Part shown: positions 34,196 through 43,364 of the stretch, piece after piece | How the letters are laid out: every line of letters begins with the position of its first letter | Position numbering within the stretch: position 1 is the stretch's first letter | Assembly: GCF_041538065.1 (NCBI RefSeq) | Contig: NZ_JBGORW010000002.1 | Coordinates: 124,001 to 188,000, forward strand | Direction: 5' to 3' | DNA length: 64,000 nucleotides | From: Leptotrichia hongkongensis | GTDB lineage: Bacteria; Fusobacteriota; Fusobacteriia; Fusobacteriales; Leptotrichiaceae | The notes under the pieces: generated by a model | The model's database searches: none | Told to the model about the DNA's origin: nothing | Seen by the model: only the letters and a program-made list of their open reading frames with translations | Translations under genes and position numbers: made by a program

Positions 34196-35206
34196 TTATT
34201 CTTTTTCACTAAATATTTTTTCAATTCCTAAATGCTTATAGCCAAATTCGGTTACAACTCTACCACGTGGTGTTCTTTTTATAAACCCTATTTTTACCAA
34301 ATATGGCTCATAAACTTCTTCTATCGTTCGTCTGTCTTCCCCAAGTAAAAGTGACAATGTTTCAATTCCAACAGGCCCTCCATTATACACATTTATAATT
34401 GAAAGCAGGATATTTCTATCTAATTCATCAAGTCCGTTATCGTCTACTCCCAAAAGCCTCAAAATCCCATCAACACTTTCTTTTTCCAAAACACCCGAAC
34501 CTTCCACCAATGCAAAGTCTCTTGCTCTTTTTAAAAGCCGGTTTGCAATTCTAGGAGTTCCTCTGCTTCTTTTAGCGATTTCTGTAATCCCTTCTTCATC
34601 ATACGAAATATTAAGAATATTTGCTCCTCTTCGTATAATTTCTTTCAAATCTTCTAATTGATAGTACTCCATCCTATGAGTAACTCCAAATCTGTCACGA
34701 AGCGGCGTACTTAACTGTCCCGCCCTTGTTGTCGCACCGATTAGCGTAAATTGTGGTAATTCTACACGAATACTTCTTGCAGACGGCCCTTTTCCGATAA
34801 GAATGTCCAGTTCCCCATCTTCCATCGCAGGATACAAAATTTCCTCTACCGATGTATTCAATCTATGAATCTCATCAATAAACAAAATATCATTTTCCTC
34901 CAAAGAAGTCAAAATAGCCGCTAAATCTCCCGCTTTCTCCAGTACAGGTCCTGTCGTTATCTTCAAGTTCACTCCCATTTCTGTGGCAATAACTCCTGCA
35001 AGCGTAGTTTTTCCCAATCCTGGAGGTCCGTACAATAAAATATGATCAAGCGATTCATTTCTCATTTTAGCAGCTTTTATAAATATATTCATTTTTTCTT
35101 TCAAATCTTGCTGACCAATATATTCCTTAAAAGTTTTTGGCCGTAAACTTCTTTGAATATTGTCCTCCCCTAATTCCTTAGGTTCCAATATTCTCTCTTC
35201 ATTCAT
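34196..35206 (-). CDS. ruvB: Holliday junction branch migration helicase RuvB
   Basis: AAA+ motor of the RuvAB complex. Walker A LYGPPGLGKTTLAGVIA near 60, Walker B ILFIDEIHRL near 108, sensor 1 LIGATTRAGQLSTPLRDRFG near 155, and the C-terminal winged-helix segment IGFIKRTPRGRVVTEFGYKH. Length 336 is standard. ruvA and ruvC are not adjacent. ATG has a GAGGAG site. Confidence 0.97.
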   Translation of the reverse strand: MNEERILEPKELGEDNIQRSLRPKTFKEYIGQQDLKEKMNIFIKAAKMRNESLDHILLYGPPGLGKTTLAGVIATEMGVNLKITTGPVLEKAGDLAAILTSLEENDILFIDEIHRLNTSVEEILYPAMEDGELDILIGKGPSARSIRVELPQFTLIGATTRAGQLSTPLRDRFGVTHRMEYYQLEDLKEIIRRGANILNISYDEEGITEIAKRSRGTPRIANRLLKRARDFALVEGSGVLEKESVDGILRLLGVDDNGLDELDRNILLSIINVYNGGPVGIETLSLLLGEDRRTIEEVYEPYLVKIGFIKRTPRGRVVTEFGYKHLGIEKIFSEKE

Positions 35207-35574
35207 TCTTTCTCCTCGATATTTCTTCTTTATTTCTTTATCTAAACTTTCTCTATTTCATAAATTAATTCTTTAAATACTCTAATTTAGTTATTTTTAT
35301 TTAAATTTTATAAAAAGAATTCTTGTTAATAGATATTTTTTCTATATTTTACATATTATTTCTTTTTCTAAATTACAAGGATATATCCTTTTTTTGACAA
35401 TAATGATTAATTTAATACGATTAACTAGTTATACCCTAATACTAATGACAAAAGTTCCACGAATTCTCTCTGCTTCTCGAACTTTAATCTTATAACAAAA
35501 ATTTTTATGATTATTAAAATAATAAATTTATCTATTGAATCTTTATCAAAATAATTGTTATGATTAAACATAAA
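35207..35574. other. intergenic region upstream of ruvB
   Basis: AT-rich stretch with no gene. A perfect AAGGATATATCCTT palindrome followed by T's lies at 35378-35396. Presumed ruvB promoter elements are not clear. Confidence 0.5.
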
Positions 35575-35698
35575 GTGTCGTGATTTTTTGGAAATAAAAA
35601 TTACTGTTTGAGCGGAGCGAGTTTAATTTTTATTTTCAGAAAATGCTTAGACGAGCCGGGTTGTAAGGGCATGGCGACTGATGCCCTTACGTTAAAAA
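35575..35698 (+). repeat. dispersed two-hairpin repeat, copy D
   Basis: Ends three bases before the DUF445 stop codon. It starts GTGTCGTGATTTTTTGG. Hairpin I arms 35590-35603 and 35624-35637, loop with CTGTTTGAGCGGAGCGAG; linker TTAGACGAGCCGGG; hairpin II GTAAGGGCAT (35663-35672) with ATGCCCTTAC (35681-35690), loop GGCGACTG. It is the cleanest copy in the window. Confidence 0.85.
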
Positions 35699-35700
35699 TT

Positions 35701-36339
35701 TTATATCTGTTTTAATAATAACATTATAAAAAACTGAAATAATGCAATTATTCCTCCTAATATCCCACCGATGATCTCAATATGTTTCAATTCATTTTTA
35801 GACACAGACAAAATAATTTTTTCCATTTCTTCTAATGAAAAATTTTTCATTTTTTCAAGCATAATTTCTTTAAAATTTATTTTATCTTCTGCGATTTTTA
35901 TTATTTCTTCCACTATTTCCTCTTTATTTTCCAAAATGGACTTTTTAAAGTATGATTTTATTTTTTCAATTAACGAATCATTTAAAAACATCTTTAATAG
36001 TGGATTTTTTTCTAACACACTATTTTTAAGCTTTTCTCCTATAACTTTATCAAGCAGTTTATCTAAAACATCATCATTAATAACATCACTATCCTTTAGT
36101 TTTGCTGTAATATGCTCTACTGAAATAAGTTCCTTTTCAATTGTTTCAGCAAGGTTTTCTGATATTCTGTCTCGATTTTTAGGAACTAATCCCTGTATTT
36201 TAAAAAATAGAAAGTTTACTTCCTTATAAGGCCTAAACAGCAGCTTTATTGCCAAATAATTTGTAAACCATCCTATAAGTGTCCCTACAAAGACCATTAT
36301 GACCAGCTGTATTAATAAATTTCCCAATTTTTCCTCCAT
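35701..36339 (-). CDS. DUF445 family membrane protein
   Basis: N-terminal hydrophobic segment with the family motif FVGTLIGWFTNYLAIKLLFR (residues 17-36), a charged helical middle, and a C-terminal membrane helix (GGILGGIIALFQFFIMLLL). At 212 residues it is shorter than the roughly 400-residue YheB-type versions. Function unknown; the two terminal helices suggest both ends are membrane-embedded. Start: ATG at 36337-36339 lacks a good site, while an internal GGAGG favours a TTG at codon five; the longer form is given. Confidence 0.85.
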   Translation of the reverse strand: MEEKLGNLLIQLVIMVFVGTLIGWFTNYLAIKLLFRPYKEVNFLFFKIQGLVPKNRDRISENLAETIEKELISVEHITAKLKDSDVINDDVLDKLLDKVIGEKLKNSVLEKNPLLKMFLNDSLIEKIKSYFKKSILENKEEIVEEIIKIAEDKINFKEIMLEKMKNFSLEEMEKIILSVSKNELKHIEIIGGILGGIIALFQFFIMLLLKQI

Positions 36340-36456
36340 ATTTATAACTATGAATAATTTTATAGTAATTTATTTAAAATTGACATCAAAAGTTATAATT
36401 TTTATTCGAACTATAGATTTTTCTCAATTTTACTAATTCATTTTTTAAAGGTAAAA

Positions 36457-36879
36457 TTAACCAACTATTGCTTTTCCATATTCCTTGCATTTCTCAATTT
36501 TTTCATCATCGTCAACAGCTAGATGAATTATAAGACCATCATTTACAATAGAAAATCCTTCATTTATCATTTCTTCACGCCAAGTTTCCATCCAACCGCC
36601 TTGTCCCCAGTCATAAGAGCCAAAAAGTCCAACTGTTTTTCCTATAATCTGTTCTTTTATCCCTTCAAAGAATTCAACCATTTCTGGTGCAATTTCTTCT
36701 GCTCCGACAGCAGGTGATCCAAATGCTACAAAATCAGCATTTATTGCACTTTCATCAGCTTCTTCTACATTTATCAATTTTACATCAGCTCCAGCATTTT
36801 CTGCTCCTTCACCAATGTATTTTGCCATATCTGCAGTATTTCCAGTACCTGTGTAATAAATTATATTTAATGTTGCCAT
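36457..36879 (-). CDS. flavodoxin
   Basis: Small FMN electron carrier. The phosphate-binding loop is IIYYTGTGNTADMAKYIGEG at the N-terminus, FGSPAVGAEE near 53 is the W-loop region, and FGSYDWGQGGWMETW near 88 the second FMN-contact loop. Length about 140 is a short-chain flavodoxin. ATG at 36877-36879 with AAGGAA is chosen over an ATG seven codons earlier that lacks a site. It sits downstream of ackA and may share its transcript through a hairpin. Confidence 0.94.
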   Translation of the reverse strand: MATLNIIYYTGTGNTADMAKYIGEGAENAGADVKLINVEEADESAINADFVAFGSPAVGAEEIAPEMVEFFEGIKEQIIGKTVGLFGSYDWGQGGWMETWREEMINEGFSIVNDGLIIHLAVDDDEKIEKCKEYGKAIVG

Positions 36880-36912
36880 AGTTTTCCTTTCTTTGATCAT
36901 AAATTATTGTAA

Positions 36913-36934
36913 AGCCAAACCCTAAAGTTTGGCT
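36913..36934. terminator. hairpin between ackA and flavodoxin genes
   Basis: Perfect eight-base arms AGCCAAAC (36913-36920) and GTTTGGCT (36927-36934). On the minus strand only a short TTTA follows, so it may be a leaky terminator or an RNA processing signal rather than a full stop. Confidence 0.5.
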
Positions 36935-36944
36935 ATCTGTATTT

Positions 36945-38141
36945 TTATTTTGTTAATCTATAAGTATCTCTTGCAATTACAAGCTCTTCTGCTGTTTCAA
37001 TCTTATATATTTTAACTTTTGAATTTTTTGTTGATAATTCTATATTTCCTGGTAATCTTTGTGCATTTTTTTCTTCATCAAGTTCGATTCCAAAATATGA
37101 AAGCGATTCACATATATGTTTTTTTACTCCAACTGAATTTTCTCCAATTCCACCAGTAAAGGCAATTGCATCAACACCGTTCATTGCTGCAACATAAGCT
37201 CCAATATAAAGTTGTATTCTATAGCAGAACATTTCATAAGCTAATTGAGCCTTTTCATTCCCACTTCTTCTTGCTGCATCTAAATCACGAAAATCTGAAC
37301 TTTCTCCAAATATTCCTAAAATTCCAGACTGTTTATTCATTCTATTGTTCATTTCATCCAAAGAAAGTCCTCTTTTTCTCATTATATAAATAACAGAGGC
37401 AGGATCTGCATCTCCTGTTCTTGTTCCCATCATAATTCCTGCAAGCGGTGTCATTCCCATTGATGTATCTACGACTTTACCATTTTGAACTGCTGAAATA
37501 CTTGCTCCATTTCCAAGATGACAAACTATAATTTTAGAATCTTCTTTTCCTAACATTTCTCTTGCCACTTCACTTACATATCTGTGAGAAGTCCCATGAA
37601 ATCCATATTTTCTAACTTTCAAGTCAGTATAGTCTTCATAAGGATAAGCATACATATACGCTTTTCCTGGCATTGTTTGATGGAAAGCCGTGTCAAACAC
37701 AACCACGTTCTTTTTACCGGGAAGCAATTTTTGGACAACTTTTATTCCCATTATATGTGCTGGGTTATGTAAAGGTGCAAGCGGTGCTATTTCCTCAAGG
37801 TTTTTTATAACTTCGTCATCTACAATTACAGATTTTTCATAGTATTCTCCACCGTGGACAATTCTATGTCCTATTGAATCAATTTCATCTACGCTTGAAA
37901 TTACCCCTATTTTTTCATCTTGAAGCGTTTTTAGAATCAATTCTACCGCAACTGTATGGTTTTCCATCGGAACTTCCATTTTGTCAATTTTTTCTCCAGT
38001 CAATAAATTTTTGTAACTGAAAATAGGATTTGCAATTCCTATTCTTTCACAGTTTCCTTTAGCTAGTGATTGCTCATTTGTCATGTCAATAAGTTCAAAT
38101 TTCGCTGATGAACTTCCACAATTTATTACCAAAATTTTCAT
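36945..38141 (-). CDS. ackA: acetate kinase
   Basis: Converts acetyl phosphate and ADP to acetate and ATP, the energy-yielding end of mixed-acid fermentation. MKILVINCGSSSAKFELID opens the protein. VVFDTAFHQTMP (near 145), YGFHGTSHRYVS, VCHLGNGASISAV and AFTGGIGENS are signature segments. Length 398 is standard. It lies 42 bases downstream of pta, the classic pair. Confidence 0.97.
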   Translation of the reverse strand: MKILVINCGSSSAKFELIDMTNEQSLAKGNCERIGIANPIFSYKNLLTGEKIDKMEVPMENHTVAVELILKTLQDEKIGVISSVDEIDSIGHRIVHGGEYYEKSVIVDDEVIKNLEEIAPLAPLHNPAHIMGIKVVQKLLPGKKNVVVFDTAFHQTMPGKAYMYAYPYEDYTDLKVRKYGFHGTSHRYVSEVAREMLGKEDSKIIVCHLGNGASISAVQNGKVVDTSMGMTPLAGIMMGTRTGDADPASVIYIMRKRGLSLDEMNNRMNKQSGILGIFGESSDFRDLDAARRSGNEKAQLAYEMFCYRIQLYIGAYVAAMNGVDAIAFTGGIGENSVGVKKHICESLSYFGIELDEEKNAQRLPGNIELSTKNSKVKIYKIETAEELVIARDTYRLTK

Positions 38142-38183
38142 AAATTTCCCTCCAAATTTTTTGTTTGTATTTTTATTTATGTT

Positions 38184-39188
38184 TTACATTTCTGATTCAA
38201 CGGCAGTAATTGCAACAACTTCTACTATATCTTCCATACTGCATCCTCTTGAAAGATCGTGAACTGGACGTGCCAATCCTTGAATTAATGGTCCTAACGC
38301 TTTTGCTTTAGCCAGTCTTTGTGTCAATTTATATCCAATATTTCCTGAATCTAAATCTGGAAAAATCAATACATTTGCCTGTCCTGCCACTTTTGATCCA
38401 GGAGCTTTTGCAGCAGCTACTTCTGGTACAATCGCAGCATCAAGCTGTAATTCTCCATCAAAGTCAAAATCAACATTTCTATCTTTTAAAATTTCAATAG
38501 CCTCTCTAACTTTGCTTACAGATACTCCATCTGCACTCCCTTTTGTAGAAAACGAAAGAAATGCTACTTTAGGCTCTTTTATCCCAGCAGTAAATCTAGC
38601 TTTTTCTGCTGCAGAAATAGCAATATCAGCAAGCTGCATAGCTGTTGGACTAGGTATTACTCCACCATCTGAATATACAAGAGTTCCATTATCTCCAAAT
38701 TCAGGCGTATTTGTTATCATAATAAAAGAACTTGATACTGTCTTTAGTCCTTCCTTTGGCCCAATTATGTGAATTGCAGCTCTTAGGACATGGGCTGTTG
38801 GTGAAGATGAACCTGCTACCATTCCATCTACTCTTCCTTGGTGTACAAGCATTGCTGCAAAATATCTTGAATCTGACATAAGTGTCGCTTTTGCAGTTTC
38901 AAGCGTCATTCCTTTTTTCTCTCTTTTTTTTCTCAAAAGTTCTGCCATCTCGTCAATTGTTGCACATGACTCAGGATTATAAAAAATTGCACCTTCTAAC
39001 GAAATTCCAATTTCAGTTGCTTTTTCCTTTAGCTTTTTCTCGTCTCCAACTAGAGCAATTTTTGCGATTCCCTCCTTAATAATTTTTTCTGTAGCCCTTA
39101 AGACTCTCTCGTCTTCTGTTTCAGGTAAGATAATTGTCTTGTGGAGCTTTTTAGCTTTTTCCTTTAACTCATTCGCTAATGTGTTCAT
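38184..39188 (-). CDS. pta: phosphate acetyltransferase
   Basis: Makes acetyl phosphate from acetyl-CoA. IILPETEDERVLRATEKII near residue 18, VDGMVAGSSSPTAHVLRAAI near 120 and DLDSGNIGYKLTQRL near 275 are typical of the short (about 330) form without the N-terminal regulatory domain. Precedes ackA in the same direction; ATG with AAAGGAG site. Confidence 0.97.
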   Translation of the reverse strand: MNTLANELKEKAKKLHKTIILPETEDERVLRATEKIIKEGIAKIALVGDEKKLKEKATEIGISLEGAIFYNPESCATIDEMAELLRKKREKKGMTLETAKATLMSDSRYFAAMLVHQGRVDGMVAGSSSPTAHVLRAAIHIIGPKEGLKTVSSSFIMITNTPEFGDNGTLVYSDGGVIPSPTAMQLADIAISAAEKARFTAGIKEPKVAFLSFSTKGSADGVSVSKVREAIEILKDRNVDFDFDGELQLDAAIVPEVAAAKAPGSKVAGQANVLIFPDLDSGNIGYKLTQRLAKAKALGPLIQGLARPVHDLSRGCSMEDIVEVVAITAVESEM

Positions 39189-39217
39189 AATTTCTCTCCT
39201 TTCTTAAATTATATTTA

Positions 39218-40408
39218 TTAATCAAACATAGCTTCAACAAATTCCTTTGTGTCAAATTCCCTCAAGTCCTCAATTCCTTCTCCGACACCTATAAATTTAA
39301 TTGGTTTTTTCAGCTCTTCTGTAATTGGAAAAATAATTCCTCCTTTTGCCGTTCCGTCAAATTTTGTCAAGATAATTCCTGTCAAATCTACGATTTCATT
39401 AAATATTCTAGCCTGCTCCAATCCATTCTGACCAGTTGTACTGTCAATCACAAGCAAAGTTTCAAAGTCTGTTTCTCCAGATTGTTCCCGTATAATTTTG
39501 TTTATTTTTTCAAGCTCCTTCATCAAATCACGTTTATTGTGCAGTCTTCCAGCCGTATCCAGTATTGCCACATCAAATCCACGATTTTTAGCAGTTTTTA
39601 CTGTATCAAAAATTACAGCCGCAGGATCGCTTCCATGTGCCTGTTTTATAACCTCCACACCAGTTCGTTTTCCCCATTCCTCAACTTGCTCAATCGCAGC
39701 GGCTCTAAACGTATCTCCAGCCCCAATAATAACCTTTTTTCCGCTATCCTTCAATTTTTTTGCAATTTTACCAATGGAAGTTGTCTTTCCAACACCATTT
39801 ACTCCAACAACCAAAAGAATATTTAGTTTTCCATCCTGTAATTTTAATTTTGTACTGTTTTCATCATTGTAAATAAGTTTTGCTTTAAGCAATTCCTTTA
39901 ATTCATCATAAATTTGTTCCGATGTTTTTAGTTTTTTTTGTGAAACTGATTTTTCCAGTTCCTCCACTAGCTGCATTGTCATATTCATTCCAATATCTGA
40001 CTGAATAAGCAATTCTTCCAATTCTTCGTACAAATCGTCATCTATCGCTTTACCCAAAAGCATTTCCTTCAGTTTTCCAAAAAAACCTTTTTTAGGAGTT
40101 GCCAGCCTATCCTTTAAAGGTTTTAATTTAGGCTTTCCTTTTGTTTTCTCATTCGATTTTTCTTCTATTTCTACGCTTTCAATTTTTTCTCTTTCAGTTT
40201 CAAAGTTTTTTTCATTATTTTCAGTTTTTTTAGCATTTTTTCCTAAAATTTCTTCCGCTGTTTCCTTTATTTCCTTTTCAGTTTCAGCTTTAATTTTATC
40301 TATTTCACTTTGGCTTTCCTCAATTTCTTTTTCTATCTGATTTTCCAAAGTGTCCTTCTGGTCTTCATCTTTTTTCTTTTTTCCAAATTTAAAAAAATTT
40401 TTCAGCAT
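39218..40408 (-). CDS. ftsY: signal recognition particle receptor FtsY
   Basis: SRP GTPase docking ribosome-nascent chains to SecYEG. The first 100 residues are a charged Lys/Glu-rich A domain. The N and G domains follow, with G1 VVGVNGVGKTTSIGKIAKKL near 200, GDTFRAAAIEQ, G3 DTAGRLHNKRDLMKEL and G4 TKFDGTAKGG. Length 396 fits. The first base of the gene coincides with the last base of tsaB, so the pair is translationally coupled. Confidence 0.96.
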   Translation of the reverse strand: MLKNFFKFGKKKKDEDQKDTLENQIEKEIEESQSEIDKIKAETEKEIKETAEEILGKNAKKTENNEKNFETEREKIESVEIEEKSNEKTKGKPKLKPLKDRLATPKKGFFGKLKEMLLGKAIDDDLYEELEELLIQSDIGMNMTMQLVEELEKSVSQKKLKTSEQIYDELKELLKAKLIYNDENSTKLKLQDGKLNILLVVGVNGVGKTTSIGKIAKKLKDSGKKVIIGAGDTFRAAAIEQVEEWGKRTGVEVIKQAHGSDPAAVIFDTVKTAKNRGFDVAILDTAGRLHNKRDLMKELEKINKIIREQSGETDFETLLVIDSTTGQNGLEQARIFNEIVDLTGIILTKFDGTAKGGIIFPITEELKKPIKFIGVGEGIEDLREFDTKEFVEAMFD

Positions 40409-41148
40409 TATTTTTTATCCCTTTCCGCCTGTGATTTTTCCAGATAATCTGGTTTCAGATTAAAAATATCAGTTTTTCTCACAACACCAGTATTTTCCAA
40501 ATTTTTATCAAAAAACATTTGCACAAATGTCATTGTATTAATTGTCAAATTCTTATCTTCAAATATTTTTACACAATTTCCCAATTTATCCAATATCTTA
40601 GCCTTATAATTAAAAACTGCATCCCCAATTAGATAAACTTTTTTATTATTTCCCTTATTTTCTATTATTTCCTCAATAACACTGTCAAGTTTTGTAACTT
40701 CATAATTTTTTATTAATTTCAATTTATTTTCACTTGAAGTTCCATAACCTGCACAATAAATCTTTTCCTTTCGTGAATCAATCATCGAATATATTTTCAC
40801 ATCTTCATCATTTTCCAAACTTGTTTTCAAATTATAATACCCCTGAAATCCAAGTGCATCCAGTTCATTCACTTCATAAAAATTTACATTCCGTCCAAAA
40901 AAAAGCCCCTTTACAACTGAAATTGCTATTCTAACACCCGTAAACGAACCAGGTCCTATCGAAACAATTACATTTTCAATTTCATCTAGCTTTTTCCCAG
41001 TCCATTTCAAAAGGCTATCAATCTGCTCCAAAATCGTAGTAGAATGCGTTTTTGCCATTTCCACATGTATTTCCCCTAACAGCTTGTCTTTCTCATAAAG
41101 TGACAATCCAGCCAATCTAGTTGTAGTCGTTATCGCAAATATCAACAT
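40408..41148 (-). CDS. tsaB: tRNA t6A threonylcarbamoyl transferase complex subunit TsaB
   Basis: Partner of TsaD in making t6A37 of ANN-decoding tRNAs. MLIFAITTTTRLAGLSLYE, HSTTILEQIDSLL, VSIGPGSFTGVRIAISVVKG and FYEVNELDALGFQ are family motifs. The ATG at 41146-41148 has a GGAG site at good spacing and starts the conserved sequence; the open frame reaches six codons further up. tsaE lies upstream, so two t6A genes are clustered. Confidence 0.93.
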   Translation of the reverse strand: MLIFAITTTTRLAGLSLYEKDKLLGEIHVEMAKTHSTTILEQIDSLLKWTGKKLDEIENVIVSIGPGSFTGVRIAISVVKGLFFGRNVNFYEVNELDALGFQGYYNLKTSLENDEDVKIYSMIDSRKEKIYCAGYGTSSENKLKLIKNYEVTKLDSVIEEIIENKGNNKKVYLIGDAVFNYKAKILDKLGNCVKIFEDKNLTINTMTFVQMFFDKNLENTGVVRKTDIFNLKPDYLEKSQAERDKK

Positions 41149-41220
41149 ATTTTTCTCCATTTTCATTTTTCTTTACTTTTATACTCGAATCCATTTAAAA
41201 TTGAACTATTAAAAACTAAA

Positions 41221-41673
41221 TTATTCAATTTCAAAATCTACCTTTTCTCCATTTTCAATCGTATAAACTGATACTTCACGAGCCACATCTGAATAATGAT
41301 TTATCTCAACAAACACCGCATCCTCAGGCATCTCATCCAAAATCTTGTCCGCCCACTCAATAATCACAACACTTCCATCTTCCCCAATATAATCCTCAAA
41401 CCCAATCTCATAAATTTCCTCAGAATCATTAATCCTGTAAACATCAAAATGATACACAGGCACATCTCCAGAGCTATACTCAATAACATAAGTAAAAGTC
41501 GGACTTTTCACATTTTCTGTCACATTGTAACATTCACAAATTTTCTTAGTAAATGTAGTCTTCCCCGCTCCCAAATCTCCAATAAGTCCTAGACAACCTC
41601 CGTTTTTTAACTTTTCTGCTAAATTTTTGGCTAATTTATCTATCTTATCAAATGTTAATATTTTATTTTTCAT
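41221..41673 (-). CDS. tsaE: tRNA t6A biosynthesis ATPase TsaE
   Basis: P-loop ATPase of the t6A complex: GLIGDLGAGKTTFTKKIC near residue 30, SPTFTYVIEY near 58, YHFDVYRI and VVIIEWADKI. Length 150 fits. Directly upstream of tsaB with a 72-base gap. ATG with AGGAA site. Confidence 0.95.
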   Translation of the reverse strand: MKNKILTFDKIDKLAKNLAEKLKNGGCLGLIGDLGAGKTTFTKKICECYNVTENVKSPTFTYVIEYSSGDVPVYHFDVYRINDSEEIYEIGFEDYIGEDGSVVIIEWADKILDEMPEDAVFVEINHYSDVAREVSVYTIENGEKVDFEIE

Positions 41674-41770
41674 AATTTTTCCTATTTCTAAATTTTATTT
41701 TATGTTTAACTAAAATTTTTTGATTTTTATATTATAAATTATTTTTTTATAATTTTTATTTGTCTTTTTA

Positions 41771-41929
41771 ACGTAAGGGCATCAAACGCCATGCCCTTAC
41801 AACCCCGCTTTACGCAAAACTTTCTTATAAAGAAAAAATAAAACTCGATTTTGAATTAAGTTTATTTTAAACGCAAATAACAAGATACAATCTAAAATTT
41901 ATTCCAAAATCTCAAACAGTTATTTTTTC
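41771..41929 (-). repeat. dispersed two-hairpin repeat, copy E, with enlarged loop
   Basis: In the 367-base gap between tsaE and rfaE2. On the minus strand hairpin I has GAAAAAATAA (41920-41929) with TTATTTTTTC (41832-41841); the loop holds CTGTTTGAG and CGAG, but 63 bases lie between them where other copies have five. Hairpin II: GTAAGGGCAT (41791-41800) with ATGCCCTTAC (41773-41782), loop GGCGTTTG. The rest of the gap (41674-41770 and 41930-42040) is AT-rich without a gene. Confidence 0.75.
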
Positions 41930-42040
41930 TTTAACGAAATTTTGCTTATTATTTTTATTAAAAAAATGTTATGATTTTAAAGTTAATAGTAAATGTTTCC
42001 TTTTACATAAAAAAGAAAAACTTAAAAATAAAAATATCCT

Positions 42041-42553
42041 TTATTTATACACTTCAATAATTTTATTAATAATTTCAGTTGTGGAAATGTTATCCACGAA
42101 GGATAAAATCTTTACTTCTCCGCCATTTTTTTCAACAACTTTTGTTTCTGGCAAGTCTTCTTTTTTGTAATCTCCGCCTTTTACGTGAATATCTGGCTTT
42201 AAAATATCCAGCAGTTTTTCTGGTGTTTTTTCATTAAAAATTACTGTATAATCTACAAATTTTGTACCCAAAAGCACAAATGCTCTATTTGTTTCACTAT
42301 TTATAGGTCTTTTATCTCCCTTGTTCACTTTAACCGAAGCATCGCTATTTACACCGACAACCAAAACATCACCTAAATTTCTGGCTTCCTCCAGATAAGT
42401 CAAATGCCCAATATGTAAAATATCAAAAACTCCATTAGTAAAAACTACCTTTTTCCCAGCCTTCTGCAATCTCACTATTTCATTTCTCATTTCATCAGTA
42501 GTCAGCAAATTATCTTTAAAACTTTTTTCCAATTTTCTCTCCAATATATTCAT
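42041..42553 (-). CDS. rfaE2: D-glycero-beta-D-manno-heptose 1-phosphate adenylyltransferase
   Basis: Activates heptose for LPS core synthesis. It is the free-standing C-terminal half of HldE: FTNGVFDILHIGHLTYLEEA (cytidylyltransferase HxGH site) near 38, VGVNSDASVKVNKGDKRPIN near 68, and KGGDYKKEDLPE near 125. Length 170 is right for RfaE2. The ATG at 42551-42553 lacks a good site, and an internal GGAGAG would suit a TTG at codon eight; the longer form is given. Supports a heptose-containing core together with lpxK. Confidence 0.92.
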   Translation of the reverse strand: MNILERKLEKSFKDNLLTTDEMRNEIVRLQKAGKKVVFTNGVFDILHIGHLTYLEEARNLGDVLVVGVNSDASVKVNKGDKRPINSETNRAFVLLGTKFVDYTVIFNEKTPEKLLDILKPDIHVKGGDYKKEDLPETKVVEKNGGEVKILSFVDNISTTEIINKIIEVYK

Positions 42554-42760
42554 CTATTCTATTTATAATTATAATGTTTTTAATTCATAATTTACTCAAT
42601 CCCTAAGTTTATTTAATTTTAAAAAGGTTTGAGCATACATCAAATTATACCACATTTTTTCCAAAAAAAGAAAATTTTTCTATTTTTTTTCAACTTTTAT
42701 TTTTTCAAATTTCAACAATTTAATTTTAAAAAGTTTTAAGTATATTCTCACAATTTTTTT

Positions 42761-42795
42761 ATTAAAAAAGAAAAAGAAGCATAAGCTTACTGCTT
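42761..42795 (-). terminator. rho-independent terminator after the GNAT gene
   Basis: Minus strand AAGCA (42791-42795) and TGCTT (42777-42781) enclose GTAAGCTTA, itself nearly palindromic, and are followed by CTTTTTCTTTTTT. Confidence 0.7.
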
Positions 42796-42836
42796 TTACT
42801 TCTCTTAAATTTTAAAATTTTATTATTAGCACCTTT

Positions 42837-43274
42837 TTATCGAAATATTTTTATAAAACGTTTTTGAGTTTTATTACAAGTATAACCAATATTTTCATAA
42901 AATTTATGTGCTTCTAAACGATGAGAACCAGAATTTAATCTAATGAAATTAATATTATTGTTTAAAGCATACTCTTCAACAAAAACCATCAGTTTTTTTC
43001 CTATACCCTTGCCTTGAAAATTGGAACTTACTGCTAATCCTAATATATTTAATCCAATATCACTGTATAAACTTTCATACATCTCTGCATGAACAAAACC
43101 AACAACCTTACTTGTTTTTTTATCTTCATATACTGCGATAATATGATGTTCATAATCAATAGATAATTTTTCAATTTGCGTCTTGACAGTCTTAATATCA
43201 ACATTATATCCTAACTCATCTTTACAAATTTCTTGTATATCCTTCGCATCTAGTACATTAATCTCTCTTATCAC
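42837..43274 (-). CDS. GNAT-family N-acetyltransferase
   Basis: Acetyl-CoA-dependent acyltransferase of 145 residues. The acetyl-CoA binding motif A is LAVSSNFQGKGIGKKLMVFV near 88, and the final HKFYENIGYTCNKTQKRF is the usual C-terminal motif B region. The start appears to be GTG at 43272-43274 with GAGGTAAAA upstream. Substrate unknown; no partner gene suggests one. Confidence 0.88.
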   Translation of the reverse strand: MIREINVLDAKDIQEICKDELGYNVDIKTVKTQIEKLSIDYEHHIIAVYEDKKTSKVVGFVHAEMYESLYSDIGLNILGLAVSSNFQGKGIGKKLMVFVEEYALNNNINFIRLNSGSHRLEAHKFYENIGYTCNKTQKRFIKIFR

Positions 43275-43364
43275 ACTTTTACCTCTATAACTTCTAATTT
43301 TTCATATTTGCTTTTTTCCTAATAAATATTATATACTTCAATTTTAGTATTATTTCATATACAT

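Noticed and set aside
35378..35396. AAGGATATATCCTT palindrome with T run as a plus-strand terminator
   Set aside because: No plus-strand gene lies upstream, and the stem is only AT-rich plus two GC pairs; left as an observation within the intergenic entry.
35771..36229. 152-codon plus-strand frame opposite the DUF445 gene
   Set aside because: Ser/Phe/Ile-rich shadow of a Lys/Glu-rich helical gene; no start signal or domain.
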